A stretch of 64,000 nucleotides of DNA, taken from positions 62,001 through 126,000 of the forward strand of contig WIXG01000144.1 in assembly GCA_009869945.1 (NCBI GenBank). Direction: 5' to 3'. Positions 35,963 to 48,300 of the stretch are shown here, in pieces (position 1 is the stretch's first letter; each line of letters begins with the position of its first letter). The position numbers and the translations under genes were made by a program. Source of the stretch: Mesaphorura yosii (Eukaryota > Arthropoda > Collembola > Poduromorpha > Tullbergiidae). The notes beneath the pieces were generated by a model. That model did no database searches and was not told the DNA's origin. It was given only the letters and a program-made list of their open reading frames with translations.

Positions 35963-37784
35963 GATTTTCGGATTCCAGTCTTGAAATTCGACGGCACAAG
36001 CACCAGAGTCCAGAAGCGCTAAACACTACTAATTTACTAATAAAATGCTGGCAAGGGCGACGAAGGGAGTCCTACTTAATTCTAATGATTGTAGAAGATC
36101 TTGTTGCGCTAATTGACTACCAAATAACTACAAAATTAACCCACTCTTCATGCTGGGCTGGTGGATTGTAGAGTAGGAGTAATTTGTATTTCGTAATGGC
36201 GTTGCGAACTGTGCAGGACAAAACTTCGCCTTATGTTCGGTTTGGAACCTGCTGCAGAAGCTGTAATCAACGCAGTACGTAATAACACGTATGCCGTGTC
36301 GTGTGGAGTGTGGAGATAACGGGAAAGTCATTCCAAGAACGAATGCACAACGCAAGCCAGACCACAAGCTGGCAACTTTCATTCTTTGCTTTCCAATTGA
36401 CGTCACGAAAATCGATACCTGGAAATACACGGCGCATGCTCCAGCTCCGGCTCGCTTGTAATACGGTGCGGCCTAGGAATGAATGAATGAAGACGGATGA
36501 AGCAGAAGCAGAAGGCTCGACGCTATAAACTCGAACTGGGCATCCAAAACGATAAGCTTTCGTTCCAGCATTTATTTGAGTCTGCTTCGAAACTTTGTTC
36601 CTTCGTGGTGCCTGAAAATGCTATTGAGTTCTTAAGGATATGTTATCATTTTTGGAGTACCTTAATGAAAGATTTTACTTTATTTCAAGATTTGGTTTCT
36701 TAGAATAGCACGAATACGAGTCACAATTCAAATCTAAAGACTAGAGTTAAAGATGAATCTGCAAATTGCGGTTACAGTTGTAAAATTCAAGCATTTTGAT
36801 GTTAATGACCGATGATGATGTCACATCGCTTGTGCCCACTGCCGCTCATTCGTACTTCATGCATGCTTGAGCAGTTTAATAACCTCTTTTAATAAGAATC
36901 GCATAAAATTAGCGATTTTATGATCTTTTACAAGAATTCCAAGACATAAAATGAAAATTAAGACATTTGACGTCTTCAACACTTCTTGCCTGCTTCAAGA
37001 ATGCTAATTGTCAATGTCCAGCCAGCTAATCAACAAGCAACTGGTAACTGAAAACTCTTGCGAACGAAGAAAATTTTTCTTTATTTACTGCCAAATTCAC
37101 GGAGACGATGCCAAAACGTTTGTCCGCCAAACCACTGCCGCGGCCGATGGAGATTGGGTTGCTGCTAACATTTGGACTGGCGCTCGCAGTCGTCTACATC
37201 TACTTTTTCTTCTACATTCTGCTGGACGCGGATCTGGGAGGCGGGACCGTCGTGACTGAAGTAGTCACTTAAGGTACGAGGAACCAACAGAGTACAGCAC
37301 CGGAATGCGGTGCAATGCCAGACTCAAGGTGCTTAGAGATTATCTTTGTAAATAATAGTTCCTCTTCTTATTTGTAGCTGCAGTCCACCCTAAACTGGAG
37401 CCGTAGCAAAGTCTTGCGTATTCGTAATGCGCCTTAGGACTAGGAGGCGAGTAACCCCGAGTAGACTTTTGTTAGTATTTGCTCGGCTCCCGCGTTTTGC
37501 CGTTGTCCGAAATTAACACCTTTGCGAAGGAGAAATAAAATATTTGCCGTATCGGTCACAGATACTAAATCATTGATCAAGGCGAGGCCGATAGTTGACA
37601 GTGGACTTGAAATCATGATATTCGTTTTTTGGTCTTTTGGTAATTCGGCTCCGGATCCGGCTCCCGAAAGTAAGGAACCGTGCATTCGGATCCTGCTCTC
37701 GGCTCGGCTCCCATCGAAGAGCCGAACCTTCGGAGCACTGTTTTTATGAGAAGTTTTTTGGACTTGAAATATTTACTTCGCCAT
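35963..37784. other. Intergenic: PC2 upstream region and MRP downstream region
   Basis: No coding sequence is supported on either strand. It should hold the PC2 promoter (35.96 kb upwards, minus-strand gene) and the 3' end of the ABC transporter. I see no clear TATA box or tandem repeat. Confidence 0.5.
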
Positions 37785-40700
37785 TTAGACTAGTTTGGCT
37801 TCGTGTGCCATGCTCCAGAACATAGAGCCAGCATCCGCCAAAAGTGCCGAAGGCGAATCAAATTCTTTGATTCGACCCTTGTCCAGCACCAAGACTCGGG
37901 TGGAGTCCATGATCGTGTTAAGTCTATGAGCAATCGTTATTACTGTCGAATCTGCAAATTCCTTCCGAATGGTGGCCTGAATGAGGTTGTCAGTCTCCAG
38001 GTCAAGGGCAGCGGTTGCCTCATCTAGTACGAGAATTCGCGTTTTGCGAAGGAGAGCACGTGCGAGGCAAATTAGTTGACGCTGTCCGACGCTAAAGTTC
38101 TTGCCTTCTTCATCAACAACGTATTGTAAACCCTCCCCAAGCTGGAAAACCAAAGGCTTTAAGTGAGCAAGTTCCAGACATTTCCAAATTTTCTCGTCTG
38201 AGTGTTGGTTAAAAGGATCCAAGTTTAGACGCATGGTGCCGGAAAGCAGTACTGGATCCTGGGGGATAATGGTAATCTTACTTCGCAGTTCATGGAGTCC
38301 AAGTGATGAAATGTCTCTGCCATCGATGAAAATCTGGCCACCAGCAGCCTCAATAATTCGGAACAAAGCCAGAGTGAATGAACTTTTGCCCGCTCCTGTA
38401 CGTCCGACGATCCCTACCTTCTCTCCAGGATGTACAGTGCAGGTAATCTCCTTGAGGACCAAATCAAGCCCTTCACGGTATCTCGTCGAATAATCGACAA
38501 AGCATACTTCACCTTTGTGTGGCCATTCCGGTGGAAGTTTATTTCCAGACTCTTCCCATGTAGCCTCTTGTGGCAACTCCCGCAACTCCCCGAGCCGCTC
38601 GACCGAAACGATATTGGTTTCCAAGTCAGACATTTTGAGAGCCAAGAAATTGAGAAGGCTTGTAATCTGAAGAGAGTAAGTAATGATGAGGCCCGCGTCT
38701 CCAGAACTCAAAGTGTCACTGGAGAAGAGGGAAAAGAGGCAGGTTGCGAGAATGATGAGCACACCAATGAATTCTAAACGTAGCGAGATCCACAGATTGG
38801 AAGTGACAAAGGGAAAGTAGCATCTATGGTTCATATCCACCCGATGTTCGGACTCGGCCATGAATTTGTCCTGTAGACCAAACGCGCGAATGGTAGTGGC
38901 TCCAGACACGGTTTCTCCGAAATGGGAGTAAATGGGTGAACGTGTAACCGACTCCAGACGTTTAAGCTGGCGACTGGTGGCGGCGTAGAAGCGTTGAAGG
39001 AAAATGTACACTACAGTCATTGGAATGATGAACGCGATGAAGATGGGTGTTTTGAAGGAGATGACAACGATTGCGGCGAAAACGGAAAGAGCGACTGGCA
39101 TGAACAATCGAAGATGGTGCGGTACCACGTTGTCAGTCGTGTCCACGTCCCTGGCAAAGCGATTGATGAGCCGCCCCAGTGGTGTTGTGTCAAAGTAAGA
39201 CATCGGGGCACGCAGAACTCGATTGATGGCGGCGGAATGCAAAGCCTGAGTGGCTATTAAACTGAAAATTGCGAGACTTCCAGTGCCCACCAAAGTGGCG
39301 AGGGCATGCGCGGCAGTGATTGATCCATAGCCTAAGAGGTACTTGTCTGTAGTTGGCCCATGCGTTGCCCCAGTGGTCAATTCATCTTCATCTTGGGTGG
39401 CTTCGCTCGACCAATCAGAGAGCCAAATGGAACTGTATCCGTTCAGCCCCACTGCTGCGATATTGAAGAAGATGGAGAAGAGGAAAAGCGGGAGACCGCC
39501 TGACTGGAAGTATTGGAAGTAAACTTCCATCTTGATCACGCCTTCAGCGACTGCCTCTTCCCGGACCAGTTGATTCTTGTGTTCCTGCGGAAGTGAAGGC
39601 CCGCATATGCCTTTCTCTGCTTCATTGCCCTCTACGATTTCGTGATTCTGATTTTCTGAAGCGGGATTCCCTTTGCTTTCGACTTTGTGGCAGAGGTGCT
39701 GCAGAAGAAAATAAGAAAATTCGCCCTGCATCGTGAGAAGCTCTTTGTATGTGCCGGTTTCTATGATACGACCTTCTTTGAGCACCATTATACGATCGAC
39801 CAATGGAAGAAAATTGACACCATGTGTGACGAGAACCCTTGTACTTCTACGGAGGAGTCCTTCGGGGCCGATGAGATTCTCAAAGATGTGATTGGCCACA
39901 TGTGCATCGACAGCACTCAATGGGTCGTCAAACAGGCAGACAGACGACTTCTTGTAAGCCGCCCGAGCTAGAGCTACACGCTGCTTCTGGCCACCACTCA
40001 AGTTGATTCCCTTCTCCCCGATTTCGGTTGCGTCTCCTGCAGGTAGGAGTTGGAGATCCGGTTTTAGAGCGCAGGCATCCAGTACACGACTGTAGAGATC
40101 AGCATCAAATTTGCTTCCGAAGAGAATGTTTTCCCTGAGCGTGGCGTTCTGGATCCACGCCACTTGTGATACGTACGCGATGCTTCCGATCGTGTTGACT
40201 TCACCTGTATGTTTCTGAAGTTCTCCAAGAAGGGAGCACAGGAGGCTACTTTTGCCAGAGCCAATTGACCCCACTACCGCCACCAGCTCGCTCTTCTTTA
40301 CACATAAGTTGATGTCCCGGAGTGTTATTCCCTCGTCCGTCCAACCAAAGGTGCCTTGCTTCACAAATATTGGATCCTCGAAGTGAGGGTCATGAGTGAC
40401 TGCATTGGGGTCCAGCTCTTCCCTGTTTAGGAAGTCGCCAAGGCGCTTAACGGAGACCAGGGCCTGGGCAATTAGGGATGCTGCAGTCGGAAGAAGGATC
40501 ATGGGGTTTCGCATAATATTGAAAAGACTCAGTGCCACAAATGCCTTCTCAGCATTCAGAATATGTGCCTGCGGGTCGGAGAGAACGTATGCACCGAAGG
40601 AAGCGAGAGACACGAGGACAGGCGCGCATGTAAAAATGGTGAGAGCCAAAGAATACAGTAATGCAGACTTTCGAAGAAGAATCATCTCCTGAGCACGAAT

Positions 40701-42597
40701 CGACTCAATCTGCGCAAGGTAGCTGGGCTCCCATGCATACAGTTTCAGAACTTTGATCCCAGACAACACTTCGGAAGTTAGTTTGATCCGCCGATCTTTC
40801 AGGCTCATTTGTGCTGCCTGGTATCGACGAGCGTAGACAGCTACCAGGGCATTGGTGGGGATGAGCAAGAGGAGTACACCCAGGCCAGCGAGTATTGAGG
40901 CTCCCAATGTGTTGTAGAGAAGCCAGCCGCATATTACAACCTGAAAGGGTGAACCCAAGCTCGAGATTAGCATTGGCATCATGTCTGCCAATTTTTGAGC
41001 GTCCACTGCCATTAGGTTTACAATTTCACCCATTGACTCACGACGACCCGCATTCGAAATGAGCAGAGCCTTGCGGAAGATTGCATTGGAAATTGCAGCG
41101 CGCATTCGCATCCCGATAAGCAGAGCACGCTTGGCGCTGCTTGAGCTGAGGATCGATTGCAGCACGGCTGCGACGACTATAACTGTAGTGTAGAGGTATC
41201 CCCGCCAAGCCGGCTCGGAGTTGCTGCTGGTCACGTGTGAGACAAGGGAACGTACCATTTCCGGTTGCACAAAGACGAGAAGGTCCGAGCTGATTTTGAG
41301 TAGAGCACCAAATGCGAATGTTGACCCGAAACACTTGAAAAGTGGGACCAAGATTCTGGGCTTGGCCCTGCCACCAAATTTGCTGTTGTTGGTGACAGTG
41401 GCCTTCCCCTGCAGCCGTTTCCAATACTTGCAGAATTTGGTCACCTGGACTTCGGATCTATCCAATGGATTGAGATCCCACAGGTCCTCCCGAGTCAGTG
41501 GTCGGCGGTAACCTGCCCATCCCAATGAGTCATACCACAGAAACAACAATTTGGAAATGAATGTCGACGTTTTGTCGGGACTTGGTTTCTGCAAGAAATA
41601 TACACTATCATCAACAAACTGATTCATTAGTTTCATTTGAGATAGTGTCTTACGTCCAGGCGAAATTGAGACTTGTTGTCCTGCAGCACATCATCTCTGA
41701 CGCATTCCAGGACGAATCGTGCACACACGAGAGGAAAGACTATCATGCGGGTCTGATAAATAATCTCCTCTTTATTCTGTAAATCCCACCAGAATAGCTG
41801 TTAGATGATGATGTGAATATTGCCTGATAGCTCATGAAAGCCAAGGCGTAAGCCTTATACACTTACAATGATGCCATTCTGGTACTTTCTAACAGCCGTC
41901 CGGAACAGAACTCCTTGAGACATCAAGCTGAGGAACCAGAAAAAAAATTGAATCCCAGACTGGATCCCAACGCCATGTGTGAGAAGTGTAAGAATTGAGA
42001 TCATAATCTGAAATTATAGCATAATTTCGTGAAGTAAGTACATAAATGTTGATAAAATGTTGGGGTTTTATCATAAAATCGTATCTACTCATGAGCATTG
42101 CACGAATGATGTTGGATGCCGGTCGAAGACAGATGGAATACGCATCAAACCAGGAAAGTGTATAAAGATCATGTTCTGCTCAGTTGAAGAAAATAGACAT
42201 GGAGGACATGGAGGACATGGGACATGCAATAATCGCAATTGTTGCTTACGTATCCTGAGAGCTGCAAGCCCGACGACACCCAATCGACGGAGTAAATTTT
42301 TGTATCACCCGGGAGACCCAGGAGGCGTACCAGTTGAGTGATGTAAACCCCAACGAGCACAGTACTGAGGAACATTTTGGCCAGAAAAATGAGATTGACT
42401 GTTTTCAGAGAGGACCAATTAAGTGATTTTGATTCCGATCTTAAGATGTTGATGATGTCGACCAAGCCAAGAATGAGGAGGAAGGCGAAAGGGGCAGTGG
42501 TGACGACGGATTCCTCGAAGCATTGCGTCAAATATGGATCAGTGGTGTCCCATGACAGAGCAGGGTCCCAAAATTTGGAGCCACAGTAGTTGTCCAT
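37785..42597 (-). CDS. Multidrug-resistance-associated protein, full-length ABCC1-like exporter
   Basis: ATP-driven exporter of organic anions and glutathione, glucuronide or sulfate conjugates across the plasma membrane. Four exons: 42597-42250, 42007-41867, 41776-41654 and 41588-37785, all phase 0, total 1471 residues (human MRP1 has 1531). The three small exons encode a five-helix TMD0. The last 3.8-kb exon encodes everything else. NBD1 has Walker A GSIGSGKSS (about 644), signature LSGGQ (about 734) and Walker B ending in Asp-Asp (VCLFDDPLSAVDAHV), the usual ABCC degenerate site. NBD2 has GRTGAGKSS (about 1266), FSVGQRQ (about 1369) and ILVLDEATAALD (about 1389), with the catalytic Glu. 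TMD1 and TMD2 are complete. The frame is open 48 bases beyond the exon 4 acceptor; that extra Met and 15 residues are intron. Introns are 242, 90 and 65 bp. Confidence 0.95.
42197..42226. repeat. Short GGACATGGA tandem repeat in ABC transporter intron 1
   Basis: Three to four copies of a 9-base ACATGGAGG-like unit occur inside the 242-bp first intron (42008-42249), which may explain why that intron is longer than its neighbours. Confidence 0.75.
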
Positions 42598-42955
42598 GTG
42601 ATTTCGAAAGACTATTGCACTGAATGAATATCGAACTCAGTTAACTGCGCCGTAATGTAATCAGTTCTCCAGCCACGCATTAAACAGCGTGGCAGGTAAA
42701 CATTACCAGGAATCATTTGTCACACTCATTTACGACTAAAAGGCCAACTGAATTTCGCAGGAAAGTCTCTATGAATGAATTCGTATTCCGTACCTGCTAA
42801 ATCCTAATCTGCATTTTGATTGTGATTAAAATTTTCGGGATCAAGGTCGTTTCTGACAGGAATTTAATTCATTCCTCCGTACTTGTTATGGACTCATGAT
42901 TTAAAAAGTCTCGTGTGAGCCAGGGTCGGGAATAAGATACAAATGCGTTCAAGAT

Positions 42956-44103
42956 TTATTTTTTTCTCTTATAAATATTTGTCAACAGATACAGAAATGG
43001 TTTTTGTGGAATCTCATCCGGCAAACATTTGATTGCGTTATGAATATTTTCGAATGTCTCATTCTCATATTTTATGAATTCAGCTTGAATGCCAAGGTCA
43101 ATGTACAGGCTTTTAATGGTGTCGCTTGCACTGGAATCCATGCATCCATAATTCTGCTCCAAGACGGCCTTCTGGATCGTATTCATATTTTGTAAAGCGT
43201 TGACCACCAACCACGTACATTTCCCCTCCTGAATGTCCGTTCCAACCTTGCCTGTTATCTCTGGATCTCCAAAGCAATCCAGCATATCATCCTGTACTTG
43301 GAACAGGTGGCCAAGTTGAAGCAGCACGCCTTCACATGCTTCCACAGCAGCTGCAGTAGTCTTGACTCCAGCCAAGGCCATGGCCAATCGTATTGGCAGG
43401 TAGAATGAATAGTAGGCTGTCTTGTATTTGCAAATTGTAGAGTACAGATCAGCCGTGAAGCTATGGACGCTTCCTGCGACACTGGCACGAGTATCCAGGC
43501 ACTGCCCTAACGTGGTCTTCAGTGTGACGTCGTGGAAAATCATGACGAGCTCCATGAAACATGGCAAGTGGCCAAAATACTTATGGAGAAGCAAGTACAC
43601 GATGTTCTCCAGCATAAATGCATCATTGATGGCCAGTAGTCCGACACCTTTTGAAATCAGATCAGGAATACCTAGTTCTTATATTACAATCTGCCGTAAA
43701 TCATGTTAAACTTACCATCAACTTTGTACCAACAAGCTCGCCCTCTTCTTGTCTCTGACCCATCCATAATGTCATCGGCAATGAGACATGATGCCTGATA
43801 TATTTCGATGCACCAACCAAGAATCATCGCCATCCGTTCTTGATCCGGTGTCAATGCCAATTCGATATCTTCGTTGTTGTTGTTTTGGGCTTCCTTCTTG
43901 ACAAAACACTGATATGCGTACACGACTGCGAGTCCCCGAGCACACTTTCCGTGTGGTACATTTATCTCCATGCACTTTAACAGCCAGGCAATACTGTCAG
44001 AAATATCTGCTTGCTTGCTGGTAGGGCCAAAATGAGATTTGATGTCCAGAAGCAAAGAATGCCATACCTGCCCGAATTTAGATCGTAATTCTTTGTCAAC
44101 CAT
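42956..44103 (-). CDS. Isoprenyl diphosphate synthase, farnesyl-PP synthase family with unusual chain-length site
   Basis: Condenses isopentenyl-PP with allylic diphosphates, feeding dolichol, prenylation, quinone and juvenoid pathways. Exons 44103-43716 and 43671-42956 join through a split Gly codon (WYKVDG to IPDLISKGVG) to 367 residues, the normal farnesyl-PP synthase length. Both metal-binding motifs are intact: DDIMD at 110-114 followed by GSETRRG, and DDMLD at 257-261 in FQVQDDMLD. YKTAYYSFYLP and GKVGTDIQEGKC are also present, and the basic tail is KRKK. Positions -5 and -4 before the first Asp are Ser105 and Cys106, where animal farnesyl-PP synthases have an aromatic pair that stops chain growth at C15. 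The intron (43672-43715) is only 44 bp. AATAAA overlaps the stop codon. A geranylgeranyl-PP or longer product, or a specialised terpene role, is possible. Confidence 0.9.
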
Positions 44104-45353
44104 TTTTAGTGGTCAGTGAAGTGTACTATTCTCGAACAAAATAATGTAATATTCACTTCTGTCTAATGATTTATACTGATCCGAGTTTGGAGTCAAGAAG
44201 CATGGGCTGAGGAAATCTGTCTCCATACCAAACATGCTATAAATGTATGAAAACTCTTTCTCCCTGTAAATAGTAAACAAAGATATTGGCATCGTGTACA
44301 CAAGATTGAAGTGTGACTATCTTGTCATGTCATGCAGAAATGAGTTGTCGTGTGCAAAAAAACGTCAATAATGATTAAAAATACTACATGTCGCATCTTT
44401 GTTGATGAAATGAAAATACACAAATTCTCTGGAAATTATTAAGGTGCTATTTAAAGGTAAATTAGATTAATTAAATTTCCATAATCGATGAGACGTTCCT
44501 GAGTTCCATGAATTGATTACTAATTCAGGGTATTATTTTTAGTTTTTAGTCTATTCATGAGACCATTAGCAATATTTGATCCGAGGTTTCTCACCGCTGA
44601 ACAAACATGTTTTCAGTTTTGTACACGTCGGCTACGGTTATGCGCATGTTTTGATATTCAGATTTGCAGATTAGCTCAAATTCTCAATTCATGAGCAGAT
44701 TGCATCACGACATATTTCCCACTAAATAAAATGTTCGAAAGGCAGTACAGGCGGCCTGGCCTCACTTAATTTATTGGAAGGAACATTTGTAAACTGTGTT
44801 GAGTGTTGTTTGACATGTTATGTTGACATCCGCTGAATCTTGGGCTCAGACTTGAAGCGGTTTCACGGAGTCCAATCGTTGACTCATTGTTCAGTATAAT
44901 AGGCTCAGTTAAATTGCAATTCGTCGTATGACTTCGTCTCGTGTCTGCTCCTTTTCTTGTACACGTTCTGCTGCTCGTACGTGTACTGCTAGTACTACAA
45001 AGTATCGTAGGCTCAACTTGCCCCATTTGTCACTCAACTTTAATCATATTAGTTGACGGACAAAGACAAAACTAGGAAACTCTCAACTTTTAATTGAATT
45101 GATTTGTGAACCGCATCAGTAAACCAGAGAAAAAGGTGAGCGACCAGTGCAGTGTTTATAAATGGATAAGTGTGGTTTCAATTTTTATTTATTTTTAAGG
45201 TGAAGGCCAACACAAGTGAGCAATAGCATTGGTCAACCACACACACGTGTTCCTGAATATGGTAAACAAAAGATCGTTACAGTACTTTTATCTTGCGTAC
45301 TTCTAGATGCATTTTCTGAATTGTAGGCCAGTGGTATCAATGTCCCAAAAATC
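44104..45353. promoter_or_regulatory. Divergent intergenic region between prenyl synthase and glycosyltransferase fusion
   Basis: About 1.25 kb separates the minus-strand prenyl synthase start (44103) from the plus-strand fusion start (45354), so both promoters should lie here. No coding sequence is supported. A GTGAGC donor at 45135 and a TTGTAG acceptor ending at 45326 could define a 5' UTR intron of the fusion gene. No clear TATA box was identified. Confidence 0.4.
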
Positions 45354-48300
45354 ATGCCACCATTTAGTTTGGTTGGTTCATGCATTCTCATTCTCATGTT
45401 GTACTTTGTCAATCACTATTGGACAGTACTTGCCGGGCTGTTCTTTATCTTCGCAGCATCTCTCGTGTTCTACTGGTTACTGACGTGCAGAATTCCTTTC
45501 GGTCGTGACTGCTTTCGAGATGCTGCTCCTTCAGCGCTCATCGTCCTTGGATCAGGCGGGCATACACGTGAGATATTGACCATACTATCGAAAATACCCA
45601 ACTGGAATCAATTTAAGCCCATTTATGTGATGGCCAAATCAGATGCTTACAGTTTGCTGGGTTTGTGGGCATTTGAGACTAGAATTTCACGACACGCAGG
45701 TACGCGTTACGTTGTTGAACGCGTAACTCGGCCAAGAGAATGTTCCGAAACTCGTAGTTCACGTCACCGTTTTAAATATTTAAGTTTGTACTACAATGTA
45801 TGGGTATTTCTCAAGTGCATTCGTTGCTATTTCGAGGGCTTGCGCTTGCTGTTAAAGTACAGACCAAAAATTGTGTTGGTCAACGGCCCAAGTACGGCCG
45901 TTCCAATTGTTCTGGCTTCACGTACACTGAATATGCTCGGATTTACTCAAACTGATTCGGTATTTGTAGAAAGCATTGCGCGAGTACGGACACTTTCGCT
46001 CTCTGGGCGATTAATGTCAGGTTGGCCTGATCATGTGTTTGGATCTTGGCCTGAAATGTGTCTTAAGTATGGGTTTGATCTTCTCGGAGAGTTTAGATGT
46101 CAACCGGCCTTGGGTACAAGTCCAAGCTCCACCGCATACAGTCAAAAAACGGCTTTGGTGACGGTTGGCTCGACCAAATTTCAAAAACTTACTCGCCTCG
46201 CTATGAGTCCAGAATTTTCGAGTGTCCTGGTAGCAGAGGGTTTCACAGATTTAGTGATTCAGATAGGTGGAGATAATAAATGCGGAATTCTTGATGTCAA
46301 TTCCAATGAGAGAACGGATATTCGTGTCCAGATTAGAAAAATGATTCCAGCTAGAGAATTTTCCACGCTTTTGAACAGTGTGCAGCTTTTGATAACGCAC
46401 GCTGGCGCAGGCACGTTACTCCAGGCGCTTTCAACACGGAATCAGAGATGCAGCCGCATAATTGTTGTTCCAAATGAAGGACTTGCTGAAAATCATCAGT
46501 GGGAACTTGCAGAGAAACTTGAGGATCTCGGACAGATTCAATATGCCCCAGTAAATGATTTGCTAGACTGTATTCAGGACCAGAAATCAGAAGTTCCGCA
46601 TTCGAACTTGGAATTAGAGTTAAGTCCAACATTTCAAAATTTATTCCAGACAAAGGCATCTGAACTGCAGATGCAAAATTCAGGGAAAAAAGATGATCAA
46701 TTTACCATCGTGATTCCATGCACAGAGTCAGATCTTCCACTTTTATCCATTCTGATGTCATCACTCCAAAGGTTTCTGCGATGGGAAGATGTGGATACGA
46801 TCTACGTTATCACTCCGCCTAGACATAAATGTGCAATTCAGGAAGAGGTGTCCTCCTTCTCACGTGCAGGGAAAATTCGTGTTATCGATGAAACTGAGGT
46901 GATTCCAAAGGGCTCACTTGCAAACTGTGAAACATTCCCGAAATGGAAAGCAGGATGGTTTAAGCAGCAATTGGTGAAATTAGGAATTGCTTCCGTTGTT
47001 CGTACAACTTTTTATTTGGTACTTGACTCCGATTGCATTCTCATCCGACGCTTGGGTTTCACTGATTTATTCACGGTCACTGTTGAAGATGGCGAGAGGA
47101 AGACAAGAGCTTGGCTTCAGACGGAAGCCGCATTCCGACACTCGAAATGGTGGAAAGGTTCGGCACGAATTCTTGGCCTTTGCGGGGCAGAGTGCGAATC
47201 TTTGCTCACGAGTGGGCCTGCAATGGGAGTCACTCCACAGATGTTCTCAGTTGACATTGTCCAAAGTTTGTGTGAAGCAATCGAGGCTTCGTGCTCGTAT
47301 TCTAAATCGTGGCACAAAGTTCTCAGCTCGAATCGTGTCCATTTCCCCGCTTCAGCGGTAGTAAAAGGATTAGCGAAAGCTGCGTACAAGAGATCGGTGA
47401 AGAATTTGGATATTGAGCACTGCAATTGGACAGAGTATGGATTGTACTACCTTTTCGCTCTTAGATCAGGTTTACTTAACGAATATCACAAGTGTAAGGA
47501 AAATGCACTCGCTAATTATGGTGCCTGTGTTTGGGAACTTGGGCATTTGTATCATTGGAACCCGTATAATCGAGCGGGCCATGATGGTGGCTTCTTCACT
47601 ATATTTCAGAGTAACCTTAATCTCGGATCAGCGATTCCGAGAGCTTTCGAGTCACAATACGAATACAAGGACCATGAGCCCGATGCTAAAATTGCTTGCG
47701 TGATATTGACCCCATGGAATTCCAAGAACACTGATCGTCAATTGCAGTACGCAATTGACAACTTCAGTAAACAAACATGGCCCGCATCACAGCGGCGCCT
47801 AATCATTTGCCATTGGAGTTCAACAGTGTTCGAATCCAATTTTGCTCATTCCAGCGGTTTAGTTAAATTCATGTCACTAGACTCGATTTGTGCTCCATAC
47901 GCTTCTCCTGCAGATACTCTTACCGCAATTGTGCCTCATCTTGGGAAAATTGATTGTGAGTCTGACTATATAGCTTCGTGGCCACCGAACTCGTGGTCCT
48001 CTCCGTTCCGCCTTGCGATTCAGTACGATGCATTCAAGTCTCACGGAGTTAACCATGTTTGCATTGGAACTGGATGGTATGATTCAATATTTTTCTCCAC
48101 CCTGAAGTTGAATCTGCCTTCCGAAATCGGGTTCTGTTTAGAAATGCCGCATCTCGTACTAAAGTTCGCAGAGCTCAATTGTACTATTAATCTCAATTCT
48201 GTCCGATCTGAACCTGCACCGGCAAAACTGGCAGCATTGGCCGCTCCTTTCTATTTCGATGCACCACGAACCGCTCGCAGAATTTATATACTGAGTTCGG

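Noticed and set aside
41589..41636. Met and 15 further residues in front of the MRP core frame
   Set aside because: This is intron 3 read through; the CAG acceptor at 41589 and the upstream TMD0 exons explain the true N-terminus.
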